A stretch of DNA of 36,700 nucleotides from Ignavibacteriae bacterium HGW-Ignavibacteriae-2 (GCA_002839805.1 PGYT01000049.1:1-36700); one strand, 5' to 3'; positions 9,365 through 19,052 are shown, counted from the first letter of the stretch. Numbers and translations are program-made. The notes: generated by a model not told the origin, from the sequence alone.

Positions 9365-10516
9365 ATGCGCAAACTGCTTTTACTTATAATAATATTTACC
9401 AACTCTGCTTTCGGGCAGGTTAGTGTTAATCTTTCCGATTTAACCGTGCTAGATTATAATCCTAATATAATTTCTGTATCCATCACAAATCTTAATACAG
9501 ATAATATAAGAGCAATCGATTGTATGTTATACTACGATACAGATTTGTTGAAGTCCATTGCAGTCGAGAGAAATGAAAACTCTGTTATAAAAGGCAGAGG
9601 ATTTTTTATAAGTAAAATAGATACGATAAATGGATTTATAGATATAGCATGGGCAGATGCGATTCCAATTGAGAGAATAGGTAATTTATTCAACATTTAT
9701 TTTACTGCAAAAAAACCAGGAAATACGAAAATAACATCCAAAGACCCTTTAACAAGGAAAGAGATGTTCATTTTTAATAATGGGAATCCATCCGCAATTG
9801 TTGATAACGCTGAAATAGAAATTAAAACACCATATGTAAAATTTGTAAATTATAATTTTATTGGCAATCAGGTTGAACTGGAACTTAGATTTATAAATAT
9901 GTTAAATGTCGGGTCTTTTTCGTTCAGGATATTTCATGATCAATCGAATGTTACAATGACAGGTATAGATAACATATATAAAAACATAAGCCTTATTTCG
10001 AATAGTAATAACGGAGTTATAAATCTTGGATGGTACGACGCAACAGCTTTTAATCCGTTAAATATTATTGACGGAAAAATATGTACTATCAAGTTTATTG
10101 TTAACAATTTGTCAGGAAGTTTAAGATTCGATTCAATATCTGAAGCAACAAACGATTTGGGAAAGAAACTTCCTTTGAAATTTGAGAGCTTTAATTTCTC
10201 TTCAGTAACCGATGTGAATAAAGATTATCTTTTACGCGATTACGAATTGCGTCAAAATTATCCCAATCCATTTAATCCTCTTACGACAATAAAATATAGT
10301 ACACCAAATAAGGGAAACGTAAAAGTGTCAGTTTTTAATCTTATTGGTGAAGAAATAGAAATTTTAATGAATGAAGAATTGCCGGCGGGGGAGCATACGA
10401 TACAATGGAACGCCGCTAACTTATCATCCGGAGTTTATTTCTATTCAATTAAAGCGGAATCTTCGCTTGGCAAAACTAAATATTCTGCAATAAAAAAAAT
10501 GTTGTTGTTGAAATAA
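9365..10516 (+). CDS. Secreted two-cohesin protein with T9SS sorting domain
   Basis: The 383-residue protein is a short paralogue of the three upstream genes. It has a signal peptide (1-18, MRKLLLL...AFGQ), two cohesin-like domains (about 19-150 and 155-270) and a T9SS type A domain (about 285-383, NYPNPFNPLTTIKY, end KKMLLLK). The string NNGVINLGWYDA in the second domain mirrors NNTVTLGWFDA in the 4364-9079 protein, which supports common descent. No dockerin loop or Ig repeat is present. There is no clear Shine-Dalgarno sequence; an ATG at 9357 is out of frame and stops after 10 codons. It is probably exported to the surface and could serve as a minimal binding module. Codon use is less biased than in the first gene, suggesting lower expression. 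Confidence 0.85.
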   Translation: MRKLLLLIIIFTNSAFGQVSVNLSDLTVLDYNPNIISVSITNLNTDNIRAIDCMLYYDTDLLKSIAVERNENSVIKGRGFFISKIDTINGFIDIAWADAIPIERIGNLFNIYFTAKKPGNTKITSKDPLTRKEMFIFNNGNPSAIVDNAEIEIKTPYVKFVNYNFIGNQVELELRFINMLNVGSFSFRIFHDQSNVTMTGIDNIYKNISLISNSNNGVINLGWYDATAFNPLNIIDGKICTIKFIVNNLSGSLRFDSISEATNDLGKKLPLKFESFNFSSVTDVNKDYLLRDYELRQNYPNPFNPLTTIKYSTPNKGNVKVSVFNLIGEEIEILMNEELPAGEHTIQWNAANLSSGVYFYSIKAESSLGKTKYSAIKKMLLLK

Positions 10517-10998
10517 ATATTTTTACTGCACACTCTACCATATCAACAAGCCCCATAAACAAAGCCGGGGTGTGCTAAATACAATAAACCAAATATGATT
10601 AACTTCTTATTGCTGAACTAACAGTATTTCACGTCGAGCGGAATAAAAGTGTGAGAAGACATTCAGCAGTCGTAACTCAGATATCTCTTTACGACCAGAC
10701 TGCTATATCAAAATCGATTAAAAAAACTCAAAAATATTTTTAATGAAAGGGAAACAATGAGATAACTAATTTGTAAAAAGTATTGATTTTAGTTCAATTA
10801 TCTAGTTGTAATATTATGTATAGCATATATTGAATGATAAAAGAAAAACACTTTATTAATTATCCACTATGGTTGATAAACAACAAAGAACTTAATAATT
10901 TATATCCACTCATTTATTTAAATAGATCAATAAAACTAAAATGAAACGAAGAACCTAATGATTATAATAATGTCCGTTAAAAAGGAAATTATAAGCAG
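10517..10998. other. AT-rich intergenic region before gldA
   Basis: No open reading frame of note was seen here. The segment at 10624-10650 (gtatttcacgtcgagcgg) resembles the repeat element at 9206-9288. An interrupted dyad lies at about 10670-10708, with gtcgtaa facing ttacgac across a 13-base loop. The last 250 bases are very AT-rich and presumably hold the gldA promoter, but I could not settle on -35/-10 or Bacteroidota-type -33/-7 boxes. Confidence 0.6.
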
Positions 10999-11931
10999 AT
11001 GAACATTCGAGTAACAAACCTCACAAAAAAATACGGTACACAAAGGGCAGTAGATAATATTTCATTCGAGGTTAAAACGGGTGAAATTCTTGGTTTTTTA
11101 GGTCCAAACGGTGCCGGTAAAACAACTACAATGAAAATCCTTACCTGTTACATGGCGCCTTCCGATGGCACTGTAATGGTTGGGGACTATTCAATTCATG
11201 AAAATGCAGACGAGATAAAACGAAACATCGGGTATTTGCCCGAAAATAATCCGTTGTACCATGATATGCTTATGCTGGAGTACTTAGAATTTGTGGCCAA
11301 ACTTCATGGTGTTCCTAAAGAAAAAATTCCTAACAGAATAGCTGAAATGGTTGCTGTTTGTGGTTTAAATGTGGAGAAACATAAATCAATCGGTGAGTTA
11401 TCAAAAGGATACAGACAAAGAGTGGGTCTCGCCCAGGCGCTAATACACGATCCACAAATTCTGATATTGGATGAACCTACTACAGGTTTGGATCCCAATC
11501 AGATTGTTGAAATAAGAAAACTTATTAGAGAAATAGGGAAGGAAAAAACTGTAATTCTAAGCACTCATATTCTTCCTGAAGTTGAAGCTACTTGCGACAG
11601 AATACTTATTATAAACAACGGCAAAATTGTAGCTGACGGAACTTCAGAAATTCTACGTAAACAGGCCCAGGGACAGGAAATGTTAAAAATAGAGATTACC
11701 GACGCCGCCGATAAAGGAGAAGTTATTGAAGCGCTTCAGTCGTTGGAGACAGTAGCTATGGTTGATCCTTTTGAAGAAAATGATAAGGCTTTTATTATAA
11801 ACAGTAAACTGGATATGTCATCTAAACGAAACATTTTTAATCTATGTGTGGAGAAAAAATGGTTGCTTAGTGAAATGACTCCAATTGAAACAAAATTAGA
11901 AGATGTTTTTAGAGAATTAACAACAAACTGA
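10999..11931 (+). CDS. gldA: ABC transporter ATP-binding protein, GldA type
   Basis: The 310-residue protein is an ABC ATPase that would power the inner-membrane GldF permease. Visible motifs are Walker A GPNGAGKTT (35-43), a Q-loop region with LPENNPLY (80-87), where E82 stands in the glutamine region as in GldA-like ATPases, signature LSKGYRQR (134-141), Walker B ILILDEP (154-160), D-loop GLDP (163-166) and the switch histidine H190. A C-terminal extension of about 90 residues is typical of the ABC-2/GldA subgroup. In gliding Bacteroidota GldA, GldF and GldG form one transporter required for motility in some species; in non-gliders the role is unclear. It is first in an apparent operon, ending 6 bases before gldF. 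AGGA lies upstream of the ATG at a longish spacing. Confidence 0.9.
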   Translation: MNIRVTNLTKKYGTQRAVDNISFEVKTGEILGFLGPNGAGKTTTMKILTCYMAPSDGTVMVGDYSIHENADEIKRNIGYLPENNPLYHDMLMLEYLEFVAKLHGVPKEKIPNRIAEMVAVCGLNVEKHKSIGELSKGYRQRVGLAQALIHDPQILILDEPTTGLDPNQIVEIRKLIREIGKEKTVILSTHILPEVEATCDRILIINNGKIVADGTSEILRKQAQGQEMLKIEITDAADKGEVIEALQSLETVAMVDPFEENDKAFIINSKLDMSSKRNIFNLCVEKKWLLSEMTPIETKLEDVFRELTTN

Positions 11932-11937
11932 TAAATT

Positions 11938-12476
11938 ATGAAAGAGATTATAATTATAGCGCATAAAGAATTAAAAACATTTTTCGATTCTTTGATTGCT
12001 TACATACTGATAACAATATTTTTGGGTATCAGCGGATTTTTTACATGGTTGTTCGGCTCGGATATATTTATGATCGGACAAGCTACATTACAGCCTTTCT
12101 TTTCTATAGCGTATTGGACTTTGTTCTTTTTTATCCCCGCGCTTACAATGAAAATGTTGTCGGAGGAACGTAGAAGCGGCACAATGGAGTTGTTATTGAC
12201 AAAACCAGTTACGGACTGGCAGGTTATTTTAGGAAAGTTTTTGGCTTGTGTGGAACTTATCTCGGAGTGTTTTTTATAATAATATTCGATGTATTGGCGA
12301 ACAGTTTTTTAGGATCGTTCGGACAATTTTTAAGCTTTTTAAGTATATCAACACATTACGAATCAATTTCGCGCGGTGTGATAGATTCGCGCGATATAAT
12401 TTATTTTGTATCAATTTCTTATTTGGGGTTATTCCTCGCAGAAACTGTACTTTCAAAAAGAAACCTTGTTGAATAG
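11938..12476 (+). pseudogene. gldF: gldF permease, broken by internal deletion(s) and a frameshift
   Basis: The N-terminal part (11938 to about 12247) is a good GldF/ABC-2 permease start, with two membrane segments and the conserved SGTMELLLTKPVTDWQVILG stretch. That frame ends at 12279 after an unrelated tail. The C-terminal part continues in another frame from about 12249 to the stop at 12476, with FDVLANSF and YESISRGVIDSRDIIYF. GldF proteins are usually about 240 residues; here about 180 remain, so some 60 residues (the middle membrane segments) are missing. The remnant GTYLG normally sits between the missing segments, which suggests two deletions on either side of it. A functional permease cannot be made from this DNA as written. 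The cause is either true decay or an assembly/sequencing error, because gldA and gldG look intact. Confidence 0.8.
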
Positions 12477-12486
12477 CGGTGTAACT

Positions 12487-14013
12487 ATGCTCACAAAAAG
12501 AAAAGTTCAAACAGCAGTAATATTAATAATCGGTATCATCATTTTAGTAAATGTACTTGGCGATAAGTTGTTTTTCAGGCTCGATTTCACTGCCGATCAA
12601 AGATACAGCTTAAGTAAAGCTACTACTGATGTTTTGGAAGAGTTATCGGAACCTGTAACGGTAACCGCATATTTCTCGGAAAATCTTCCGCCAGATGTAG
12701 CGCGAGTAACGACAGATTTTAAGGATTTATTAAAAGAATACGCTAGCAGGTCGAACGGACAAATCGTTTATGAATTTATAAATCCCAACGCCGATGAAGA
12801 AACTGAAATGAAAGCGCAGCAAAACGGGATTCGTCCTATTATGATAAACGTCAGGGAACGGGATCAGGTTAAACAGCAGCGGGCGTATCTCGGAGCAATA
12901 ATTCAGCTTGGCGAAAAGAAAGAAGTGATACCTTTCATTCAGCCCGGTTCTGCTATGGAATACGCTCTATCGACCAACATTAAAAAATTATCGCTGAAAG
13001 AAAAACATAAAGTAGCTTTTTTGCAAGGGCATGGCGAACCTTCGCTTGGAGCATTTCAGCAATTAAATATGTCGTTAAGCGTAATGTATGATGTTGATAC
13101 CGTTACTGTTAATCCTTCGAGAGGAATACCCACTGAAATAAATACATTGGTTATTGTAGCGCCGAAAGATACAATTCCCGATTTTGTTTATACGCACTTA
13201 AACGATTTTATTAATAGAAAAGGAAAACTCTTGATTGCTCTTAACAGAGTTGAGGGTAACCTTAGTAACGGAAGCGGTGAAAAAGTTGATACAGGTCTGG
13301 AAAATTGGCTTAAAACAAAAGGTGTTGAAGTTGAGGCAAATTTTCTTATTGATATAAATTGCAGTAATGTTATGGTTCGTCAGCAGGAAGGATATTTTGT
13401 TATGAATACTCCCGTCAGCTTTCCATACATACCAATAATATCTAACTTTGCAGATCACCCTATCACAAAAGGATTGGAATCTGTTGTTTTGCCGTTTGCG
13501 AGTCCCATTAAAATTATTCCAACGGACACCTCTTTAATTTATATTCCAATAGCACTTAGTTCGGAAAAAACAGGTATTAATAATCCCCCACTTAGGTTTG
13601 ATATAACTAAACAATGGACCCCGAGTGACTTTAATCTTTCTTCAGTACCTGTGGCTGTAGCTGTTGAAGGCAAAAATGCCCAATCAACACTTAATAGAAT
13701 GGTCGTGTTTAGTGACGGAGATTTTTCAGTTAACGGGGAAGGACAACAAGGACAGCAGCTGCAGCCGGATAACGTTAACCTGATGGTGAATTCGATCGAC
13801 TGGCTTTCGGATGACACAGGCCTTATTGAGCTACGAACAAAAGAAGTTACATCTCGTCCTTTCGATTCTCAGTTGGACGATGGAACCAAAACGTTAGTAA
13901 AGTATCTGAACTTTTTATTGCCCATTATTCTAATAGTTATTTACGGTGTATTTCGTTTTCAAACAAAAAGAAACCTTCGTAACAAATTAAAGTCAATAGA
14001 TTATGTCAAATAG
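12487..14013 (+). CDS. gldG: Gliding-type ABC transporter auxiliary protein GldG
   Basis: I chose the ATG at 12487, 10 bases after the gldF stop, giving 508 residues. A longer frame from 12406 would overlap gldF coding sequence. A membrane anchor lies near the N terminus (about 10-28, AVILIIGIIILVNVLGD), followed by the conserved FRLDFTADQRYSLS motif at its outer face. A large periplasmic domain of the ABC auxiliary (PF09822-like) family follows, including HKVAFLQGHGEPSL. A second membrane segment sits at the C terminus (FLLPIILIVIYGVF). GldG is thought to pair with GldF and GldA. It overlaps the next gene by 11 bases, which indicates co-transcription and translational coupling. Confidence 0.88.
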   Translation: MLTKRKVQTAVILIIGIIILVNVLGDKLFFRLDFTADQRYSLSKATTDVLEELSEPVTVTAYFSENLPPDVARVTTDFKDLLKEYASRSNGQIVYEFINPNADEETEMKAQQNGIRPIMINVRERDQVKQQRAYLGAIIQLGEKKEVIPFIQPGSAMEYALSTNIKKLSLKEKHKVAFLQGHGEPSLGAFQQLNMSLSVMYDVDTVTVNPSRGIPTEINTLVIVAPKDTIPDFVYTHLNDFINRKGKLLIALNRVEGNLSNGSGEKVDTGLENWLKTKGVEVEANFLIDINCSNVMVRQQEGYFVMNTPVSFPYIPIISNFADHPITKGLESVVLPFASPIKIIPTDTSLIYIPIALSSEKTGINNPPLRFDITKQWTPSDFNLSSVPVAVAVEGKNAQSTLNRMVVFSDGDFSVNGEGQQGQQLQPDNVNLMVNSIDWLSDDTGLIELRTKEVTSRPFDSQLDDGTKTLVKYLNFLLPIILIVIYGVFRFQTKRNLRNKLKSIDYVK

Positions 14014-14941
14014 ATTATCAAATAAAAAACTTGCAATAATATTTATAGTTTTATCGGTTGCTGTAGCCCTGATTTATTTTAGCGAAGGAGCGGGCGAAAG
14101 ATCATTCAGAACTGAATTGGTGGATATAGATACATCGTCGGTTTCAGAAATATTGATTAATCCCAGGGGTGCTGAAGAAGACAAAATAAAACTGACCAAG
14201 GAAGGAGAAAATTGGAAAATATTATTGCCGAGTGGAGAACAGGTAAATTCTCCGAAATCTAAAATTGATAATTTATTTAAAACTATAGTTAATATAAAAC
14301 CTAATAGATTAGCCGCCCGCGGTCAAGAAAAATGGCAGGAATTTGAGGTCGATTCCGCAGCTACGAGAGTAAGAGTTTTTGAGAGTGGAAAAGTAACCCT
14401 GGACTTGATGATTGGCAGGTTCGCTTTCCAACAGCCCAGAACAATGAATACATATGTTAGATTATATAATGATAACGACGTTTACGAAGTTGAAGGATTT
14501 CTTTCAGCAATATTTAATCAAAGTGTAAACAATTATAGAAACACCGAAATAATAAAAAGTGACGAAGAACTTTGGAGCAATTTGAATTTCAGTTATCCTG
14601 CGGATTCGTCGTATGTTTTAACGCAGTTGAACGGAAAATGGTTCGCGGCGGATGAACTTACGGATTCCAGCGCCGCAGTAAATTATTTGCGATCAATTTC
14701 ACGATTATCTAATTCAAATTTCGTCGATAAGTTCGATAAATCAATTTTGAATTCGCCTGAATATAAACTTACAATTCAAATGCACGATTCCAATAAGATT
14801 ACTGTTACCGGTTTCGTTAAGGATTCTTTGCTGCTTATTAATTCTTCTGAAAATCCCGAAAGCTATTTTGATGGAAACAAAGATGGTCTTGCGAAGAAAA
14901 TATTTATAGGAATGAAGAATCTTGTAAATAATCATCATTAA
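14003..14941 (+). CDS. DUF4340-family membrane-anchored protein of the gldAFG operon
   Basis: The 312-residue protein has one N-terminal membrane segment (about 9-25, LAIIFIVLSVAVALIYF). The rest is a presumably periplasmic region of the DUF4340 type, with repeated beta/alpha units, KLTKEGENWKILLP and a later GRFAF. Proteins of this family are often encoded directly after ABC auxiliary genes like gldG, and the 11-base overlap here fits that. Function is unknown; a stabilising or accessory role for the transporter is inferred. It converges with the gene at 14965 with only 23 bases between them. Confidence 0.75.
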   Translation: MSNRLSNKKLAIIFIVLSVAVALIYFSEGAGERSFRTELVDIDTSSVSEILINPRGAEEDKIKLTKEGENWKILLPSGEQVNSPKSKIDNLFKTIVNIKPNRLAARGQEKWQEFEVDSAATRVRVFESGKVTLDLMIGRFAFQQPRTMNTYVRLYNDNDVYEVEGFLSAIFNQSVNNYRNTEIIKSDEELWSNLNFSYPADSSYVLTQLNGKWFAADELTDSSAAVNYLRSISRLSNSNFVDKFDKSILNSPEYKLTIQMHDSNKITVTGFVKDSLLLINSSENPESYFDGNKDGLAKKIFIGMKNLVNNHH

Positions 14942-14964
14942 CTTGCTTTGTAGCAAATGTGCTT

Positions 14965-17082
14965 TTATAAATTGAAAAGTTTATTCTTTTTCAGCATCTC
15001 AAATAATTTTTCGGATGTTGTAACGGGTAAACCGCATTCATAATCGCGGCATACGTAAACAGTAAATTTATTTTCAACTGTTTTATAAGATTTTAAGTAC
15101 CCTGCGGTCTCTAGCATTGGATTGTTTGTTAAGTCCTCATTTACAAAAATGGTAATACAGTTTGGTATAAATGTTTTATTAATATCATTTATTAAACTGT
15201 TAAATTTATCATCCTCTTTATTACCGACAAAAATAATTTCTGTTGAAGGTCCAAAATCGAAGTCCAACGCATTTAAAAACATTGTTGATCCCGGAAGTGA
15301 TTCTTTAACTCTGGAAGAAAAGGCTTTATTCAGTTTTTTAGAATACTCATTAAAATGGTTTTCAGCCGTAATTTTTGCGAGTCGTATTAAATTCAGGTAT
15401 GAAACCGAGTTGCCAGATGGGATAGCTCCGTCATAAACATCCTTGTTGCGCACTATTAATTTTTCACCGTCTTTTGATGAAAAAAAGAAGCCGCCGAGAG
15501 ACTCATCCCAAAATAATTCTATTTGTTTATTCTGCAGTTCAATTGCTTTTAATAAAAAAGAGGATTCAAAAGTGGACTCGTATAATTCGATTAGTCCCCA
15601 AATAAAAAAAGCATAATCGTCCAGGTGAGCTTGTATTTCCGAAGAACCGTTTCGGTATCTGTGTAAAAGTTTGCCGTCGGGTAATTGCAGATTGTCGCAA
15701 ATAAATTTTGTTGCTTTCTGCGCGGCATTGGTATAAACCGGTTTATCGAGAACTCTGCCGGCCTTTGCCAGTGCGGCTATCATTAAACCGTTCCAATCCG
15801 TTAATATTTTATCATCCTTTAACGGATGTATTCTTTTTTTACGAACTTCAAATAATTTATTACGCATTTGGAGCAATTGTTTTTTTAACTCTAATGAATC
15901 AACACCCATTTCGTATGCAGCATTATTCAGATCATTTTTTACGTGTAAAATATTGCTTCCTGTATTACCACCGGTAGCTTCATCGGCAAAATTACCATCC
16001 GCCTCAAGATTGTACATCTTAATGAAAACGTCAGCCGAATCATTGTCAAGTATCGATTTAACTTCATCAATTGACCACACATAAAATTTCCCTTCTTCAC
16101 CCTCGCTATCCGCATCTTCGGCCGAATAAAATCCTCCTTCATCGTTTGTCATATCTCTAAGAATATATTCAAAAATATGTTCCGCGGTTTCAGAGAAAAA
16201 AACATCTCCGGTTACCTGATATGTCTCAATATAGGCGAAGGACAACATTGCCTGATCATAAAGCATCTTTTCGAAGTGGGGTAATAACCATTTCTTATCG
16301 GTGGAATATCTATGAAAACCGTATCCAATATGATCAAAAATACCGCCGTTCCTCATCTCAGTAAGAGTTTTGATCACTATTTTTAATGCTTTCTCTTCTC
16401 CGGTTCTTTTCCAGTACCTTAGAAGAAATAATAAATTGTGCGGTGAAGGAAACTTCGGTGAACTTCCGAATCCTCCGTGTTTAGTGTCGAACCTGTCATC
16501 AAAATATTTAAATGTCTCAGTAAAATCTGATTCGGAAAACTCAACTTCTTCTGTTTCGTAGGATACATACTCAGTTAAAGATGCCGTAAGTTGATCGGCG
16601 CTCGCGAGTATTTCGCTTCGTTTGTTTTTCCATACGGAGTTAACCCTTTCTATTAAATCAATTAGACCAATACGCCCCTGTCTGGATTCCTTAGAAAAAT
16701 ATGTGCCCGCGAAGAATGGTTTTTTATCGGGTGTCATAAATATTGTGAGCGGCCACCCGCCTCGTCCGGTTGTCATTTGGCAAACAGTCATATAAATGCT
16801 GTCTATATCGGGTCTTTCCTCGCGGTCTACTTTTATGGGAATAAAAACTTTGTTCAACAACTCGGCAACAATACTATCCTCAAAAGATTCTTTTTCCATT
16901 ACGTGGCACCAATGGCAAGTAGAATAACCTATCGACAAAAAAATCGGCTTATTTTCGGCAGCGGCTTTTTCGAATGCTTCATCGCACCAGGGGAACCACT
17001 CTACGGGATTATAAGCGTGTTGTAAAAGATAAGGGCTTTTCTCATTTATCAATCTGTTAGTTTTATCGGAGGTTATACTCAT
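14965..17082 (-). CDS. Thioredoxin-fold and (alpha/alpha)6-barrel protein, YyaL/SSP411 family
   Basis: The 705-residue protein matches the usual length of the DUF255/spermatogenesis-associated protein 20 family. The N-terminal thioredoxin-like domain (about 1-170) begins with the family hallmark [18 protein letters not shown]. It carries a CHWC active-site motif (56-59) followed by [10 protein letters not shown] and [12 protein letters not shown]. The remainder (about 190-650) is a helical toroid like those of N-acylglucosamine epimerases and glycosidases, with [14 protein letters not shown] and [11 protein letters not shown]. It is probably cytoplasmic, since no signal peptide is seen. The biochemical role is not established for the family. 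GGGAG just upstream of the ATG supports the start. It follows the SirB1-like gene on the same strand after 82 bases. Confidence 0.9.
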   Translation of the reverse strand: MSITSDKTNRLINEKSPYLLQHAYNPVEWFPWCDEAFEKAAAENKPIFLSIGYSTCHWCHVMEKESFEDSIVAELLNKVFIPIKVDREERPDIDSIYMTVCQMTTGRGGWPLTIFMTPDKKPFFAGTYFSKESRQGRIGLIDLIERVNSVWKNKRSEILASADQLTASLTEYVSYETEEVEFSESDFTETFKYFDDRFDTKHGGFGSSPKFPSPHNLLFLLRYWKRTGEEKALKIVIKTLTEMRNGGIFDHIGYGFHRYSTDKKWLLPHFEKMLYDQAMLSFAYIETYQVTGDVFFSETAEHIFEYILRDMTNDEGGFYSAEDADSEGEEGKFYVWSIDEVKSILDNDSADVFIKMYNLEADGNFADEATGGNTGSNILHVKNDLNNAAYEMGVDSLELKKQLLQMRNKLFEVRKKRIHPLKDDKILTDWNGLMIAALAKAGRVLDKPVYTNAAQKATKFICDNLQLPDGKLLHRYRNGSSEIQAHLDDYAFFIWGLIELYESTFESSFLLKAIELQNKQIELFWDESLGGFFFSSKDGEKLIVRNKDVYDGAIPSGNSVSYLNLIRLAKITAENHFNEYSKKLNKAFSSRVKESLPGSTMFLNALDFDFGPSTEIIFVGNKEDDKFNSLINDINKTFIPNCITIFVNEDLTNNPMLETAGYLKSYKTVENKFTVYVCRDYECGLPVTTSEKLFEMLKKNKLFNL

Positions 17083-17164
17083 TTAACTCCCTTTTTTTGC
17101 ATTGGCTAGATTTGTTATATACCAAATAGATTGGTTTTCAAATATAAAAAATAGAATGTCAAAA

Positions 17165-17989
17165 TTAATCTGAAGGTGTCGATTCAAATAAATCGGAAAA
17201 CAAAAATCTGTTTAATTGATCATTAGTTTCCTTATAAGCAGTTATTAAATTTTGAACTACACGTTTTATTATTGTGTTCGTGGTTGGTACAACATGAAGA
17301 TAATTAAATAATGATTCATAGGAATCTTTTAATACCTCTTTAATCTGATCATCATAAATAATTTTCCCTTTGTTAAAACAATCCACAAAAAACACCTTAT
17401 CATCTTTCCGAACCCTCGTTAAAAAATGTCCCGGGAAATTGCACCCCTCTATGTTAAATCCTAAACGTTTACCTACAAGCATATAAACAGCTGCAAGAGT
17501 TATGGGCAGACCTTTCTTTTCTATTAAGACGTAAAGTATATTACTATTCAATGGATTATAAAAATCCTGCTTCTCACCGGTAATATTTTCCCCGTTAAAT
17601 AAAAAATGAGCTAATGTTACCTCATTACCGTGGGGATGAAATTGAATAAACTTTTCCGACAGTTCGTTAAGTTTATCGCTCAATTTAATATTGTATGTAA
17701 GTCCGTATTGGAAACGTGCGATTAGTCCCAGAGCCACTTCCAACCTTGTATACTCATCTTCAATGGATTGCCACTTAATCCATTTTTCTCTCAACCAAGT
17801 TCTTCTGCTCGATTCGATTATCGGGTAAATTAAATCAATTTTATTGGGCTCAAGTATATCCGAAAAATCTTTTAGATCCTCCTCCAACGCAGAGCCGTAA
17901 TTTGTAAGTTCTTTTAATACTTCATCCCTGACCTCAGAAAGTTCGTCATCGACCAGGCTAACTAAATATGGCAATTGGTTTTTATTCAT
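17165..17989 (-). CDS. SirB1/transglutaminase-like family protein
   Basis: The 274-residue cytoplasmic protein has an N-terminal helical part (about 1-100). A SirB1-type transglutaminase-like domain (PF13369) follows, recognised by NPLNSNILYVLIEKKGLPIT, then LAAVYMLVGKRLGFNIEG and NFPGHFLTR, the strongest family signature. The Cys-His-Asp triad of true transglutaminases is not all evident; the family is usually regarded as non-catalytic or of unknown activity. The C-terminal tail carries the TPR-like helix region often seen in this family. No partner function can be read from the context. Confidence 0.82.
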   Translation of the reverse strand: MNKNQLPYLVSLVDDELSEVRDEVLKELTNYGSALEEDLKDFSDILEPNKIDLIYPIIESSRRTWLREKWIKWQSIEDEYTRLEVALGLIARFQYGLTYNIKLSDKLNELSEKFIQFHPHGNEVTLAHFLFNGENITGEKQDFYNPLNSNILYVLIEKKGLPITLAAVYMLVGKRLGFNIEGCNFPGHFLTRVRKDDKVFFVDCFNKGKIIYDDQIKEVLKDSYESLFNYLHVVPTTNTIIKRVVQNLITAYKETNDQLNRFLFSDLFESTPSD

Positions 17990-18224
17990 TTGTTCGCTCT
18001 TATTTCTTATAATTACCCGCAGGGATAAATATATTTATGGCAATGGTTTGCGAGGTTTTTAAAAATAATTTGTTTATTTCCGTCTAAACAACTCTCGACC
18101 GAAAATAATTCAATTTATCGTGTAAATCAGACATTATGTAAAGTATAAGCAATATAGATGTTTTATCAAAGTGTTTTTATATTTCAGTAGTTAAAACGGT
18201 TTACTGCCGGAAGAAAATGAATAC

Positions 18225-18869
18225 ATGACAGAATTTAATTTTAAAAAGAAAGTATTATTAGTTTTGTCCATATGCTTAACACTCGGCATTGGAAATTATT
18301 CTATTGCTCAGCCCGAATACAGAAGTATATATCTTATTAAAATGGATTGGCACGTTGGTCTAATGATCCCCGTAGATTCGATTACTATCTCTAAAATACC
18401 TGTTTTAGAAAATTTCTCCAGATTTAATTATGTGGATATAGGATGGGGAGATGAGGACTTTTATATGGATCCAGAAATTGATTATCTGAAAGCATTCAAA
18501 GCAATAGCTTTTCCGACTAGCAGCGTAGTTAAAATTACTGGACATTCCGCGGATTTAAAATTAATCGTAAAATTTTCCGAACTATTTGTGAAAATAAATA
18601 CTGATTCGGTGCGTTATAACTTATTGTTGAATTTTATAAATAATTCATTCTCTATCGATAAAGCTAATTACCAAATTAAAATATCTAGAGCAGATGGAGC
18701 AATAATATTTTACAAATCCCAATTAAAATATTCGTTGTTATATACCTGTAATACTTGGATTGCAGATGGACTAAAATATGCTAAATTTGACATCGAGCCG
18801 AATGAAATTATAACGTCGGACCAACTATTTAACCAAGTATTTAGATTTGGAGAAATTATTCACAAATGA
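18225..18869 (+). CDS. DUF2459-family exported protein
   Basis: The 214-residue protein has a signal peptide or N-terminal anchor (about 8-29, KVLLVLSICLTLGIGNYSIAQ). The body matches the DUF2459 pattern: MDWHVGLMIP near the start, DIGWGDEDFYM, then a central ALKA/PTSSV-like stretch (AFKAIAFPTSSVVKI), and LLYTCNTWIADGLKYA near the end. The conserved His, WGD and CNTW residues could form a cysteine-peptidase-like site, but no activity has been established to my knowledge. The ATG at 18217 is out of frame and stops after three codons. It is a single gene with no clear operon partner. Confidence 0.75.
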   Translation: MTEFNFKKKVLLVLSICLTLGIGNYSIAQPEYRSIYLIKMDWHVGLMIPVDSITISKIPVLENFSRFNYVDIGWGDEDFYMDPEIDYLKAFKAIAFPTSSVVKITGHSADLKLIVKFSELFVKINTDSVRYNLLLNFINNSFSIDKANYQIKISRADGAIIFYKSQLKYSLLYTCNTWIADGLKYAKFDIEPNEIITSDQLFNQVFRFGEIIHK

Positions 18870-18928
18870 TATTAATTGTTTGGCAGAGTGATAAAAAGAT
18901 TTCTAAATTAATTGCCCATTTAAAATAA

Positions 18929-18956
18929 TGATCCCCCGCTAAAAAGAGGGGGATCA
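18929..18956. repeat. GC-rich hairpin after the DUF2459 gene
   Basis: A 9-bp perfect inverted repeat (TGATCCCCC at 18929-18937, GGGGGATCA at 18948-18956) has a 10-base A-rich loop. It is 60 bases past the stop codon. It lacks a following T tract, so it may be a factor-assisted terminator or 3'-end stabiliser rather than a classic intrinsic terminator. Confidence 0.5.
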
Positions 18957-19052
18957 GCAAGTAGTGTGGAATAAATATAATAATTGTTAGTTAACACTCA
19001 ATTATATTATTTTTTTTAATAAATGTAAAACAACTTTTTAACAGAGTGAGTT

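Noticed and set aside
2-10516. A cellulosome gene cluster
   Set aside because: Cohesin- and dockerin-like domains are present but no glycoside hydrolase, carbohydrate esterase or carbohydrate-binding module was recognised.
10670-10708. Interrupted dyad before gldA as a regulatory RNA or riboswitch
   Set aside because: Only 7 bp pair, the 3' side carries a partial duplication, and no known riboswitch core was recognised.
12246-12476. A separate small membrane-protein gene starting at TTG
   Set aside because: Its product is plainly the C-terminal part of GldF, in another frame from the N-terminal part, so it is treated as part of the broken gldF.
12406-12486. Upstream start for gldG giving 535 residues
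   Set aside because: The extra 27 residues overlap the gldF reading frame and do not look like GldG; the ATG at 12487 gives a normal N terminus.
14943-14956. Small hairpin (TTGCT-TTGT-AGCAA) between convergent genes as a terminator
   Set aside because: The stem is only 5 bp and AT-rich, with no T tract immediately after it; too weak to call.
15708-15977. Plus-strand reading frame of 89 codons inside the SSP411-family gene
   Set aside because: It is antisense to a conserved gene, with low-complexity content and no start signal.
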